The notes beneath the pieces are model-generated. The model worked only from the letters and a program-made list of their open reading frames with translations. It ran no database searches and had not been told where the DNA came from. The translations under genes were made by a program, and so were the position numbers. This document shows, in pieces, positions 22,735 through 30,340 of a stretch of 37,461 bases of DNA. The stretch comes from an uncultured Oscillibacter sp. GTDB taxonomy: Bacteria; Bacillota; Clostridia; Oscillospirales; Oscillospiraceae. The stretch is taken from positions 1 to 37,461 of the forward strand of contig CAJUJW010000023.1 in the NCBI GenBank assembly GCA_910586735.1, given 5' to 3'. Each line of letters starts with the position of its first letter. Position 1 is the stretch's first letter.

Positions 22735-24056
22735 CCGTAGCGCTTCCGCTGGGTGACCAGAAAGGCCGCCGTAATAAACAGGGTCAGAATCTCCGCCGCC
22801 GTCACCGCCAGCCAGATGCCGTCCAGCCCCAGGAAGAGGGGCAGGATGAAAATGGCCGCCGTCTGGAACAGCAGGGTCCGCAGAAAGGCGATGGCGGCGG
22901 AAATCACGCCGCTGCCCAGGGCGGTGAAGAAGGCCGAGCCGAAGATGTTGAACCCCATGGCCAGGAAGGACAGGGCGTACAGCCGGAAGCCCCGGGTGGT
23001 CAGGGCCAGCAGTTCCGCGTCGTAGCCCACGAAAATCCGGGACAACGGCCCCGCCATGGCCACGGCGGCGGCGGTGAGCCCGGCGCAGCCCGCCAGCATC
23101 AGGAGCAGACTCTTGCGCAGGAGGCTTCGCAGCTCCTCCTGGTTTCCCGCGCCGTAGTGGAAGCTGACGATGGGCCCCGCGCCGATGGAGTAGCCCATGA
23201 AGACGCCGATGAAAATGAAGTTCACATACATGATGACCCCGAAGGCCGCCACGCCGTCCTCGCCGATGAGGCGCATCAGCTGGAAGTTGTAGAGGATGCT
23301 GACCAGGGACGTGGACAGATTGCTCATCATCTCCGAGGACCCGTTGGAGCAGGTCTGGGCCAGGACCCGGCCCTCAAACCGGGGCTGGACCAGCTGGAGG
23401 GGCGTCCTGTTGGGCAGGAGGAAGTAGACCAGGGGCACCACGCCCCCCACAAAGGAGCTGGCCACCGTGGCGATGGCCGCCCCGGCCACGCCCCAGGGCA
23501 GGACGCCAACCAGCAGCCAGTCCCCCACCATATTGGTGAGGCCCGCCGCCACCGTCAGCCACAGCCCCAGCTTGGGCCGTTCCGCCGCCACCAGGAAGCT
23601 CTGGAACATGTTCTGCAAAATGAAGGGCACCAGGGCCAGGATGAGAATGCGCCCGTATAAAACGGCCTGGGCCAGCATCTCCCCCTCCGCCCCCAGGAGG
23701 ACGCAGAGGGGTTCCATGATGAGCTCGGCCGCAAGCATCAGGACCAAACCGGCGATGAGGCCGGTGCAGATGATGAGGGAGAAGTAGCGGCTGGCCCTGG
23801 GCAGGTCCCCCTCCCCCATGGTCCGGGCCACCACGGCGCTGCCGCCGGCGCCCAGCATGAAGCCCACGGTGCCGAAGATCATCAGAGCGGGCATGATGAG
23901 GTTCACCGCCGCGAAGGCGGTCTTGCCCGCGAAGTTGGAGACAAACACCCCGTCCACCACCCCGTAGATGGAGGTGAAGATCAGCATGACGATGGTGGGG
24001 AAGGTGAACCGCAGGAGCTTGGCATAGCTGAAATGATCGGATAAATGGATGTGCAT
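22725..24056 (-). CDS. MATE-family efflux transporter
   Basis: A 443-residue membrane protein with about twelve spans in two halves, as in Na+- or H+-driven multidrug and toxin exporters. Phrases such as FTFPTIVMLIFTSIYGVVDG and MGYSIGAGPIVSFHYGAGN are typical. The start at 24056 has AAAGGA eight bases upstream; the frame is open further upstream but no family similarity is found there. It is the second gene of a marR-MATE pair, so export of a compound sensed by MarR is likely. A hairpin (24086-24104) lies between the two genes. Confidence 0.92.
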   Translation of the reverse strand: MHIHLSDHFSYAKLLRFTFPTIVMLIFTSIYGVVDGVFVSNFAGKTAFAAVNLIMPALMIFGTVGFMLGAGGSAVVARTMGEGDLPRASRYFSLIICTGLIAGLVLMLAAELIMEPLCVLLGAEGEMLAQAVLYGRILILALVPFILQNMFQSFLVAAERPKLGLWLTVAAGLTNMVGDWLLVGVLPWGVAGAAIATVASSFVGGVVPLVYFLLPNRTPLQLVQPRFEGRVLAQTCSNGSSEMMSNLSTSLVSILYNFQLMRLIGEDGVAAFGVIMYVNFIFIGVFMGYSIGAGPIVSFHYGAGNQEELRSLLRKSLLLMLAGCAGLTAAAVAMAGPLSRIFVGYDAELLALTTRGFRLYALSFLAMGFNIFGSAFFTALGSGVISAAIAFLRTLLFQTAAIFILPLFLGLDGIWLAVTAAEILTLFITAAFLVTQRKRYGYG

Positions 24057-24085
24057 AGGGAGTTCCTTTCTCTTTATATCAGGGG

Positions 24086-24104
24086 CCGCCGGGGATTCCG
24101 GCGG
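24086..24104. other. Intergenic hairpin between marR and the MATE gene
   Basis: A seven-base-pair GC stem with a five-base loop, lying directly after the marR stop. On the minus strand, the direction of transcription, no T run follows it, so it is more likely to tune the message than to end it. Confidence 0.35.
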
Positions 24105-24106
24105 TT

Positions 24107-24547
24107 TTATGGTTTGGGAAGGGAGGCCGCCGCCTTTCGGAAGAGGGAGAGCCATTTCTGGGACAGGCGGATCATATCCCGCAGTTCCTCCTCGGTCAGC
24201 CCCCCGGCAGCGGCCCGCTCGGCCGCCATGATGGGAAGGACTTTTTCGCGGACCAGCTCCTGGCCCTGAGCCGTGAGGAAGAGGGAAACCTCCCGGCCCT
24301 CTCTGGGACGGAGGGAGAGAAAGCCGTCCCGCTCCAGCTTCCGGACGGAGGAGTGGACGGTCTGCTTGCTGATAGAGACTTGACGGCAGATGTCCTTCTG
24401 CGTGCAGCCGTCCCCTCGTTCCACCAGGCACCACAGTACCCAGAGGGCGCTGTCCGACAGGCCCAGGGCCTGGGCCAGGGTGTGGTAAAATTCATCAATT
24501 TGGTGGTCGGCCTTGAGGTATTCCTGAAACAGCGTGTAATGGTCCAT
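24107..24547 (-). CDS. MarR-family transcriptional regulator
   Basis: A 146-residue winged-helix protein. The DNA-binding part (about residues 35-95) includes CTQKDICRQVSISKQTVHSSVRKLERDGFLSLRPREGR, the recognition helix and wing of MarR proteins (positions about 47-85). Such proteins are dimeric repressors released by small phenolic or drug-like ligands. The start has AAGGAG seven bases upstream. It is divergent from no gene but first in the pair with the MATE exporter, and an inverted repeat over its own promoter suggests self-repression. The ligand is unknown. Confidence 0.9.
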   Translation of the reverse strand: MDHYTLFQEYLKADHQIDEFYHTLAQALGLSDSALWVLWCLVERGDGCTQKDICRQVSISKQTVHSSVRKLERDGFLSLRPREGREVSLFLTAQGQELVREKVLPIMAAERAAAGGLTEEELRDMIRLSQKWLSLFRKAAASLPKP

Positions 24548-24564
24548 GTGCGGGCTCCTTATTA

Positions 24565-24627
24565 TGGTATGAAATCGGACTTGCTGAGGACAAATGGTAG
24601 TATAGTCTGATTTCATACCAAGGTCAA
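24565..24627 (-). promoter_or_regulatory. marR-MATE promoter with inverted-repeat operator
   Basis: On the minus strand there is a TTGACC -35 (24622-24627), a 17-base spacer and a TATACT -10 (24599-24604). Two inverted 12-base arms, TGGTATGAAATC (24565-24576) and GATTTCATACCA (24609-24620), lie one over the -35/-10 spacer and one between the start of transcription and the ribosome site. This is a convincing layout for autorepression, possibly with DNA looping or paired dimers. Confidence 0.7.
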
Positions 24628-24677
24628 CCGTGAATCTGCACAAGGATACTGGGGAACTCCCTGTAGGACATGTAGAA

Positions 24678-24700
24678 AGGGGCCCGGAATCCGGGCCCCT
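24678..24700 (-). terminator. Intrinsic terminator of spoVAD
   Basis: A ten-base-pair GC palindrome (24678-24687 with 24691-24700), followed on the minus strand by a short T/C run. It lies two bases after the spoVAD stop. Confidence 0.65.
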
Positions 24701-24702
24701 GG

Positions 24703-25719
24703 TTACTTTGTGGTGGAGATGCAGAGAGCGTGGCAGATGGAGGGAATGGACTCTCCCTGAAAGCTGGAGGTGGGGGAGAGCAGGGCCCCGGTGGGGGCGA
24801 AGACGATTTTCTTCCATTTCCCCTGACGCATACCGGAGAGGAGGTAGCCGTTGAGCACCGAGGCGGAACAGCCGCAGCCGGAGCCCCCGGCGTGCATGTC
24901 CTGCTTTTCCCGGTCGTAGAGGAGGAGGCCGCAGTCCTGGAAGTTGTCCCCCAGCTCAATGCCGTCCTTGGAGAAGAAGTCCCGGACGATGGCGTGGCCC
25001 AGCTCTCCCAGGTCCCCGGTGACCACCAGGTCGTAGTCCTGGGGCTTGGTTTTTGTGTCCTGGAAAAAGGCGGAAAGGGTGTCGTAGGCCGCCGGGGCCA
25101 TGGCGGCCCCCATGTTGTTGGCGTCCGCGATGCCTTTGTCCACGATTTTTCCGCAGGTGACGTGGGTGATATAGGGTCCCTCCCCCTGGGAGGCCAGGAT
25201 GGTACACCCGGCGGCGGTGGCGGTCCACTGGGCGGTGGGGGTCCGCTGGTTGCCGTAGGGCACGGGCATCCGGTATTGGCGCTCCGCCGTGCAGAAGTGG
25301 GAGGAGGTCATGGCGGCGGCCTTTTCCGCAAAGCCCCCGTCAATGGCCATGGCCGCCAGGGAGAGGGATTCCCCCATGGTGGAGCAGGCCCCGTAGAGCC
25401 CGTAGAAGGGCACGCCGAACTCCCGCAGGCCGAAGGAGGAGCCGATGCACTGGTTCAAAAGGTCCCCGGCAAAGATAAAGTCCAGGTCTCCGGGCTTGAG
25501 CTTGATCTGGTCCAGGGCCCGCTGGAGAACCCGCTTCTGCATCATGGATTCCGCCTTCTCCCAGGTCTTTTCCCCAAAGAAGGAGTCCTGCTCCAGCTCG
25601 TCGAAGTGTTCCCGCAGGGGGCCCTCCCCCTCCAGCTTGCCGCCGATGTTGGCGTAGGAGATGACGGAGGGGGGATGCTCCAGGGCGACGGTGCGGCGCC
25701 CGATTCGTTTGCTGCTCAT
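24703..25719 (-). CDS. spoVAD: Stage V sporulation protein AD
   Basis: A 338-residue protein with a thiolase-like fold. SpoVAD binds dipicolinic acid and helps bring it into the developing spore through the SpoVA channel. Family phrases are visible: DFIFAGDLLNQCIGSSFGLRE, YGLYGACSTMGESLSL, VVTGDLGELG and MHAGGSGCGCSASVLNGYLL (positions about 80-305). The length is normal for the family. In Bacillus and most Clostridia it lies between spoVAC and spoVAE; here neither neighbour is present, the gene has its own terminator and it is flanked by a drug-efflux operon and an AIM24 gene. AAGGAGG precedes the ATG. I could not find a convincing sigma-G promoter. Confidence 0.93.
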   Translation of the reverse strand: MSSKRIGRRTVALEHPPSVISYANIGGKLEGEGPLREHFDELEQDSFFGEKTWEKAESMMQKRVLQRALDQIKLKPGDLDFIFAGDLLNQCIGSSFGLREFGVPFYGLYGACSTMGESLSLAAMAIDGGFAEKAAAMTSSHFCTAERQYRMPVPYGNQRTPTAQWTATAAGCTILASQGEGPYITHVTCGKIVDKGIADANNMGAAMAPAAYDTLSAFFQDTKTKPQDYDLVVTGDLGELGHAIVRDFFSKDGIELGDNFQDCGLLLYDREKQDMHAGGSGCGCSASVLNGYLLSGMRQGKWKKIVFAPTGALLSPTSSFQGESIPSICHALCISTTK

Positions 25720-25820
25720 AGCGCGCCTCCTTGTGTCAGTGGTGTTCCTCCTAGGATGCCCGCGGGCGGGCGCTTTATGCGGGAGAAAAAGGCAAAAGGT
25801 GTCCTCTTTGCTTCCGGCTC

Positions 25821-25849
25821 TTGCGGAGAAAAGGGGACTTTGCTATAGT
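25821..25849 (+). promoter_or_regulatory. Promoter of the AIM24-family gene
   Basis: There is a TTGCGG -35 (25821-25826), a 17-base spacer and a TATAGT -10 (25844-25849), about 50 bases before the start codon. Confidence 0.6.
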
Positions 25850-25898
25850 AAGATATAACAAACCCTGAAGGGGGATAAAACGAAAGGGAGTGTGCGGG

Positions 25899-26579
25899 AT
25901 GAACTATGAAATCAAGGGCGAGCCCATGCCCGTGGTCATCTGCCAGCTGAGCGCCGGGGAGACCATGGTCACGGAAAAGGGGTCCATGGTGTGGATGAGC
26001 CCCAATATGGAGATGCAGACCTCCGCCGGGGGCAGCCTGGGCAGGGCCTTCGGCAGGATGTTCTCCGGGGAGTCCATGTTCCAGAACCTTTACACCGCCA
26101 AGGGCGCGCCGGGCATGATTGCCTTTGCCTCCAGCTTCCCCGGGGCCATCCGGGCGGTGGAGATCGGGCCGGGGCGGACCCTGGTGTGCCAGAAGTCCGC
26201 CTTCCTGGCCTCGGAGCAGGGGGTGGAGCTGTCCGTGTTCTTTCAGAAGAAGCTGGGCGCGGGCTTTTTCGGCGGGGAGGGCTTCATCATGCAGAAGCTC
26301 TCCGGCCGGGGGACCGCTTTCCTGGAAATCGACGGGTCCGCCGTGGAGTACGACCTGGCCCCCGGCCAGCGTATCATTGTGGACACAGGAAATCTGGCCA
26401 TGATGGACGAAACCTGCTCCATCGAAATCCAGTCCGTCAAGGGGGTGAAAAACGTCCTCTTCGGCGGGGAGGGAATGTTCAACACCGTCGTCACCGGGCC
26501 GGGCCGGGTGGTGCTCCAGACCATGCCCCTGAGCGCCTTCGCCGGTTCCATCGCCTCGGTGCTGCCCTCCAGCAGCTAA
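25899..26579 (+). CDS. AIM24-family (TIGR00266-type) protein
   Basis: A 226-residue all-beta protein of the AIM24 family, related to the mitochondrial biogenesis protein AIM24 and common in bacteria, where its function is unknown. Typical phrases are AGETMVTEKGSMVWMSPNM, NLYTAKGAPGMIAFAS and GEGFIMQKLSGRGTAFLE, with a late GPGRVVLQTMP. No signal peptide is seen. The ATG at 25899 is preferred because AAAGGGAG ends eight bases upstream; the GTG at 25890 overlaps that site. It is a single-gene unit with its own promoter and terminator. Confidence 0.9.
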   Translation: MNYEIKGEPMPVVICQLSAGETMVTEKGSMVWMSPNMEMQTSAGGSLGRAFGRMFSGESMFQNLYTAKGAPGMIAFASSFPGAIRAVEIGPGRTLVCQKSAFLASEQGVELSVFFQKKLGAGFFGGEGFIMQKLSGRGTAFLEIDGSAVEYDLAPGQRIIVDTGNLAMMDETCSIEIQSVKGVKNVLFGGEGMFNTVVTGPGRVVLQTMPLSAFAGSIASVLPSSS

Positions 26580-26599
26580 GAACCTGCAAGCCCCGCCAA

Positions 26600-26633
26600 A
26601 AAGGGACCGCCGTTTAAAAACGGCGGTCCCTTT
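26600..26633. terminator. Bidirectional intrinsic terminator
   Basis: A thirteen-base-pair stem beginning AAAGGG and ending CCCTTT, with an A/T loop of eight bases. It lies between the convergent AIM24 gene (+) and recD2 (-). Confidence 0.85.
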
Positions 26634-26651
26634 AAAAACGCTGTCCTCTCT

Positions 26652-28868
26652 CTACTCTCTACTCTCCACTCTCTTCTTTGCCAGCCTCCACCGCAGCCCG
26701 GAGTACCGTCTCTGCCGCTTGTCGTTGGCCGCCATGGCCCGGATGGCCGCGTCGTCCCCCACCACCACCAGCAGTTCCCTGGCCCGGGTCAGAGCCGTGT
26801 ACAGCACCCCCCGGACCATCAAAGACGTGGGCGCGGGCATGGCCGAGAGCACCACGCAGCGGTACTCGCTGCCCTGGGCCTTGTGGATCGTCTGTGCAAA
26901 GGCCAGGTCCACCTCGTTCAGCTGCTCCACGCCATAGACCGCCCGGCGGCCGTCAAAGTCCAGCTCCAGCCACTCGCCGGAGTCGTCGATCTTTACAATG
27001 CGCCCCACGTCCCCGTTGAACATCCCGGTTCCCACGGTTCCGTCTTCCTTCTCCCAGACCACGTCGTAGTCGTTCCGGGTCTGCATCACCCGGTCCCCCT
27101 CCCGGAAGAGGCGCTCGCCCCACAAGAGCTCTCTCTTCTCCGCCGCCTGCGGGTTCAGCGCCTCCTGGAGGCAGCGGTTCAGATTCACCGTCCCGGCGGG
27201 CCCCTTCCGGGTGGGGGTCAGCACCTGAATCTGGTCCGCCGGAACGCCCATGTTCTCCGGCAGCCGGGTTTTGCACAGCTCCACCAGGGTGCTCACCGCC
27301 CGTTCCGGGTCCCGGCGGCAGAGGAAAAAGAAGTCCCCCTGGTTGCTGGTCAGGTCCGGCGGCTGCCCCTGGTTCACGGCGTGGGCCCCCCGGATGATGG
27401 CGGACTGCTCCGCCTGGCGGAAGACCTCCCGGAGGGCCACGGTCTTCACCCGCCCGCTGCGAATCAGGTCCGAGAACACGTTTCCCGCACCCACGGAGGG
27501 CAGCTGGTCCGCGTCCCCCACCAGGACCAGCCGGGTGCCGGGCCGCAGGGCCCGGAGCAGGGCCGCGAACAGGGGCAGATCCACCATGGACATCTCGTCC
27601 ACAATGACGGCGTTCGCCTCCAGGGGCTCCTTCTCCGTCTTGGCGAAGGTCACCTGCCGGGCGTCCTCGTTCCAGCTCATCCCCAGGAGGCGGTGGACCG
27701 TCTGGGCCTCCATGCCCGTCAGCTCTCCCATGCGCTTGGCCGCCCGGCCCGTGGGGGCCGCCAGGACCACCTCCAGCCCCATCTTCCGAAACAGGGCCAC
27801 GATGGCCCGCACGGTGGTGGTCTTGCCGGTGCCGGGGCCCCCGGTGAGGATCAGCACGTTCTCCCCCGCCGCCAGCTCCACCGCCTGGCGCTGCTGGGGG
27901 GCGTAGGTGATGCCCTGGACCCGCTCCAGCTCGTCCACCGTCCCGGCGGCGGAGGCCCGCCCCTGGGGCTTGGCCCCCAGAAGGGCCTCCAGCCGCACCT
28001 GGGCCGTCCGTTCCGCCTCCCACAGCCGCCGGAGGTAGCAGGCGTCCACGTTGGCCACCCGCTCCTGCACCACCAGCCCCCGGTCGATGAGGGCGTCCAG
28101 GGCCTGTTCCGGTCCTTCTTCGGCGCACTGGAGGAGCTGGGCCGTGGCGGCCACCAGCTTCCCACGGGGCAGGAAGACGTGGCCGTTGTTCTCGTTGTGG
28201 CTCAGCTCAAAGCTCACCGCCGCCTGGAGCCGCTGGCCGCTGTCGGGCTGGAAGCCCATGCTCATGGCGATCTCGTCCGCCACGGAGAAGGCCACGCCGC
28301 AGTCGTCCCCGGCCAGGAGGTAGGGGTCCTCCCGCAGCTTCTCCAGCGCCGCGTCCCCGTACTGCCGCCGCAGGCGCATGGCCAGCACCGGGGGCAGCTC
28401 GTACCGGGCCAGAAAGGCCATCAGCCGCCGCAGGCCCATGTGCCGCCGGAAGCCCTCGGCGATCTCCTGGGCCCTCCGGGCGGTGACGCCCTTCAGCTCC
28501 GTCAGCCGTTCCGGGGCGGTCTCCAGAATGTCGAAGGTCTCCAGGCCGAACCGGTCCACCATATTCCGGGCCGTGGCGGGGCCCACGCCCTTCAAAACGC
28601 CGGAGGACAGGTAGCTGAACATCTCCTCCTCGTCCTCCGGGAGGCTGCGCTCCACCTCCACGGCCCGGAGCTGTTCCCCGTGCTGGGGGTGCTGTTCCCA
28701 CACACCGGTCAGCGTCAGGTGCTCGCCGGGGGCGGCGCAGGGGATGCAGCCCACAACGGTGACGGCCTCCCCCTCCTCGGTGAGGAGGCGGAGGACCGTG
28801 TAGCCGTTCTCGGCGTTTTGAAAGATGACGCTATGTACCGTGCCCTCCCGGCAGATCAGCTCTTCCAT
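26652..28868 (-). CDS. recD2: ATP-dependent RecD2-like DNA helicase
   Basis: A 738-residue superfamily 1B 5'-3' helicase of the RecD2 type, which acts without RecB and RecC. An N-terminal OB-like region and a helix-hairpin-helix region (about 80-140, VLKGVGPATARNMVDRFG) come before the helicase core. Walker A GGPGTGKTTT is near residue 341, Walker B VIVDEMSMVD near 425, and the C-terminal motifs FAQTIHKAQGSEY and VLYTALTRAR are present. It takes part in DNA repair and replication-fork maintenance. The ATG at 28868 is preferred to a TTG at 28895, which has no ribosome site. It follows a small membrane-protein gene by 33 bases, likely in one transcript. Confidence 0.94.
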   Translation of the reverse strand: MEELICREGTVHSVIFQNAENGYTVLRLLTEEGEAVTVVGCIPCAAPGEHLTLTGVWEQHPQHGEQLRAVEVERSLPEDEEEMFSYLSSGVLKGVGPATARNMVDRFGLETFDILETAPERLTELKGVTARRAQEIAEGFRRHMGLRRLMAFLARYELPPVLAMRLRRQYGDAALEKLREDPYLLAGDDCGVAFSVADEIAMSMGFQPDSGQRLQAAVSFELSHNENNGHVFLPRGKLVAATAQLLQCAEEGPEQALDALIDRGLVVQERVANVDACYLRRLWEAERTAQVRLEALLGAKPQGRASAAGTVDELERVQGITYAPQQRQAVELAAGENVLILTGGPGTGKTTTVRAIVALFRKMGLEVVLAAPTGRAAKRMGELTGMEAQTVHRLLGMSWNEDARQVTFAKTEKEPLEANAVIVDEMSMVDLPLFAALLRALRPGTRLVLVGDADQLPSVGAGNVFSDLIRSGRVKTVALREVFRQAEQSAIIRGAHAVNQGQPPDLTSNQGDFFFLCRRDPERAVSTLVELCKTRLPENMGVPADQIQVLTPTRKGPAGTVNLNRCLQEALNPQAAEKRELLWGERLFREGDRVMQTRNDYDVVWEKEDGTVGTGMFNGDVGRIVKIDDSGEWLELDFDGRRAVYGVEQLNEVDLAFAQTIHKAQGSEYRCVVLSAMPAPTSLMVRGVLYTALTRARELLVVVGDDAAIRAMAANDKRQRRYSGLRWRLAKKRVESRE

Positions 28869-28901
28869 TTCAGATGTCCTCTCTTTTCGTTTCAAGGGGA
28901 A

Positions 28902-29231
28902 TCAGAGTTCCCCGGCCAGCTCTCCAGGGGAGACCAGGGCGGCGTTTTTCTCCCGGTCCGTCAGATACCGGGCCAGGGCCTGGGCGTCGGGGGTCAGCCC
29001 GCAGTCCGTCAGGACGATTTTGGCCCCCGGCAGGCTTCCCTGAACCCGCCGGAGCTCCCGAACGTCGGCCTCCATGGCCAGCGCCTCCCCCTTCAAGGGC
29101 AGGACCAGCAGGAGACCCGGCACAGCCGGGCGGCCCCCCAAATGGAGCAGTGTCCCCGCCAGGGCCCAGACGATGGTGGTCAGGCCCACGGCGGACAGAA
29201 AGGCCAGAACGCCGTCTTGCAATAGCAGCAT
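28902..29231 (-). CDS. Small membrane protein of unknown function upstream of recD2
   Basis: 109 residues. The first 30 or so residues form a hydrophobic segment, and a second, weaker one (about 40-50) may lie against the membrane; the remainder is a mixed soluble domain with ADVRELRRVQGSLPGAKIVLTDCGLTPDAQALARYL. I do not recognise the family. The ATG at 29231 has a GAGGTGAT site upstream. It is the first gene of the leftward pair with recD2. Confidence 0.6.
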   Translation of the reverse strand: MLLLQDGVLAFLSAVGLTTIVWALAGTLLHLGGRPAVPGLLLVLPLKGEALAMEADVRELRRVQGSLPGAKIVLTDCGLTPDAQALARYLTDREKNAALVSPGELAGEL

Positions 29232-29303
29232 TTGAATCACCTCTGTTCAGCTTATGCGGAACCGGAGGATTCTGTTAGTTCGCCCTTCTATCGATCGCGC
29301 TCC

Positions 29304-29330
29304 CCGTAGGGGCCGCCGCCCCCGGCGGCC
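29304..29330. repeat. REP-like unit related to the element in the ygeY-ygeW gap
   Basis: It begins with the same CCGTAGGGG (29304-29312) and continues into a GC hairpin (29311-29318 with 29323-29330). The matching inverted end was not found nearby, so this is a single unit. It lies between the small membrane-protein gene and the XRE regulator gene; the rest of the 29241-29346 gap shows nothing clear. Confidence 0.6.
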
Positions 29331-29346
29331 CCCCTTCCGCGACCGC

Positions 29347-29559
29347 CTATCTCTCCTCAGACCGCCCCACCAGATAGTCGATGCTCACCCCGAAGTGGTC
29401 CGCCAGCTTCCAGATATTTTCCAGATTGGGGAGGCTTGCTCCTCTTTCATATTTTTGGTAGTGGGATTCCGCAATACCAATCGCATCGGCTACCTGCACC
29501 TGTGTCTCATATTCTTCCTTGCGAAGTTCCCGGAGTCTCTGTTTAACCAAAATTTCCAT
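29347..29559 (-). CDS. Small XRE-family repressor
   Basis: A 70-residue protein that is almost wholly one Cro/CI-type helix-turn-helix: LRELRKEEYETQVQVADAIG then ESHYQKYERGASLPNLENIWKLADHF, ending DYLVGRSEE. The start at 29559 has a G-rich ribosome site; the frame is open further upstream, but that part overlaps the divergent gene and shows no family features. It is divergent from a 72-residue gene, with repeated operator-like sites between them, so it probably represses that gene and itself. Such small regulators are common in phage remnants and in toxin-antitoxin or housekeeping switches. Confidence 0.85.
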   Translation of the reverse strand: MEILVKQRLRELRKEEYETQVQVADAIGIAESHYQKYERGASLPNLENIWKLADHFGVSIDYLVGRSEER

Positions 29560-29569
29560 TCTATCCCCC

Positions 29570-29629
29570 TTGACACGGCAAAAAATTAGTGTTATACTAT
29601 AGTTAACAGCCCAAATTATTAGTGTTATA
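29570..29629. promoter_or_regulatory. Divergent control region with two ATTAGTGTTATA operators
   Basis: A plus-strand promoter with perfect TTGACA (29570-29575), a 17-base spacer and TATACT (29593-29598) drives the 72-residue gene. The 12-base sequence ATTAGTGTTATA occurs twice as a direct repeat, at 29585-29596 (over the spacer and -10) and 29618-29629, a spacing of 33 bases or about three helical turns. These are probable XRE sites. A promoter for the leftward XRE gene must overlap this region but is less clear. Confidence 0.7.
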
Positions 29630-29643
29630 ACTGGAGAAAAATT

Positions 29644-29862
29644 ATGTCCGACTTCATGAAGTGGCTCTACGCCAGCTACATCAAGCCCCAAATCGACGCC
29701 TCTCCCCGGGGGGAGTACGCCGAGGCGCTGTCGGTGGTGGAAAACGAAATCAGCCCCCAGGCAAAGGCGGACTATGACAAGGCGGCGGAGTTCGCCGCCC
29801 TCCACGCCTTCCAGCTGGGCCTCCGCACCGGAAAGGGTCTCGCGGACAGCTTCACCGCATAA
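29644..29862 (+). CDS. 72-residue protein of unknown function, divergent from XRE gene
   Basis: A small, charged, helical protein (MSDFMKWLYASYIKPQI at the start, AALHAFQLGLRTGKGLAD near the end). There is a distant likeness in pattern to small DUF6809-type Clostridial proteins, but I would not assign it. GGAG lies seven bases before the ATG, and a consensus promoter with overlapping operators lies upstream, so it is a real and probably tightly controlled gene. Its 3' end overlaps the convergent ybeY gene by eleven bases. Confidence 0.7.
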   Translation: MSDFMKWLYASYIKPQIDASPRGEYAEALSVVENEISPQAKADYDKAAEFAALHAFQLGLRTGKGLADSFTA

Positions 29863-30340
29863 TCCCAAGCCCCGCCAGAATGGCCTCCTCCCGCGCCCGC
29901 ATCTGCGCTTTCATCTCCCCCTCATCCACATGGTCATACCCCAGCAGGTGGAGCACGGAGTGTACCACCAGATACCCCAATTCCCGCCGGTTGGAGTGCC
30001 CATACTCCTTGGCCTGGGCCCTCACATGCTCCAGAGAGATCATCATGTCCCCCAGGGGGACCAGCCCCGTGCCGGGGTCCGCGTCCTCGGGCCCCGGCAG
30101 CTCTCCGGGGGTCAGGTCAAAGGCGGGGAAGCTCAGCACGTCGGTGGACTTGTCCACCTGCCGGGCCTCCCGGTTCAGCCGGCGGATCTCCTCGTCCCCG
30201 GTGACAAGCACGTCCACTTCACAGGGGAAGTCCACCCCCTCCGCCGCCAGGGCCGCGCGGATGGCCTTGCGGATAAAGGCAATCTGGCTCTCGTTCACGC
30301 CGGGGACAGCGGCGGTGACGGGGATATAGTGGCGCTTCAT
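29852..30340 (-). CDS. ybeY: Endoribonuclease YbeY (16S rRNA maturation)
   Basis: A 162-residue UPF0054 zinc enzyme needed for 16S rRNA 3' end processing and ribosome quality control. The metal site HxxxHxxxxxH is complete: H127, H131 and H137 in HSVLHLLGYDH. DVLSFP (67-72), another family signature, is present. The start overlaps the phoH end by four bases, so translation is coupled. It is the last gene of the yqfC-yqfD-phoH-ybeY group. Confidence 0.96.
   Translation of the reverse strand: MKRHYIPVTAAVPGVNESQIAFIRKAIRAALAAEGVDFPCEVDVLVTGDEEIRRLNREARQVDKSTDVLSFPAFDLTPGELPGPEDADPGTGLVPLGDMMISLEHVRAQAKEYGHSNRRELGYLVVHSVLHLLGYDHVDEGEMKAQMRAREEAILAGLGIMR

Noticed and set aside
25720..25820. Sigma-G promoter for spoVAD
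   Set aside because: A CATAAAG is present on the minus strand, but no matching -35 at the right distance.
26640..26700. Short CTCTACT repeats at the end of recD2 as a regulatory element
   Set aside because: They are only the purine-rich last codons and stop of recD2, with no further structure.
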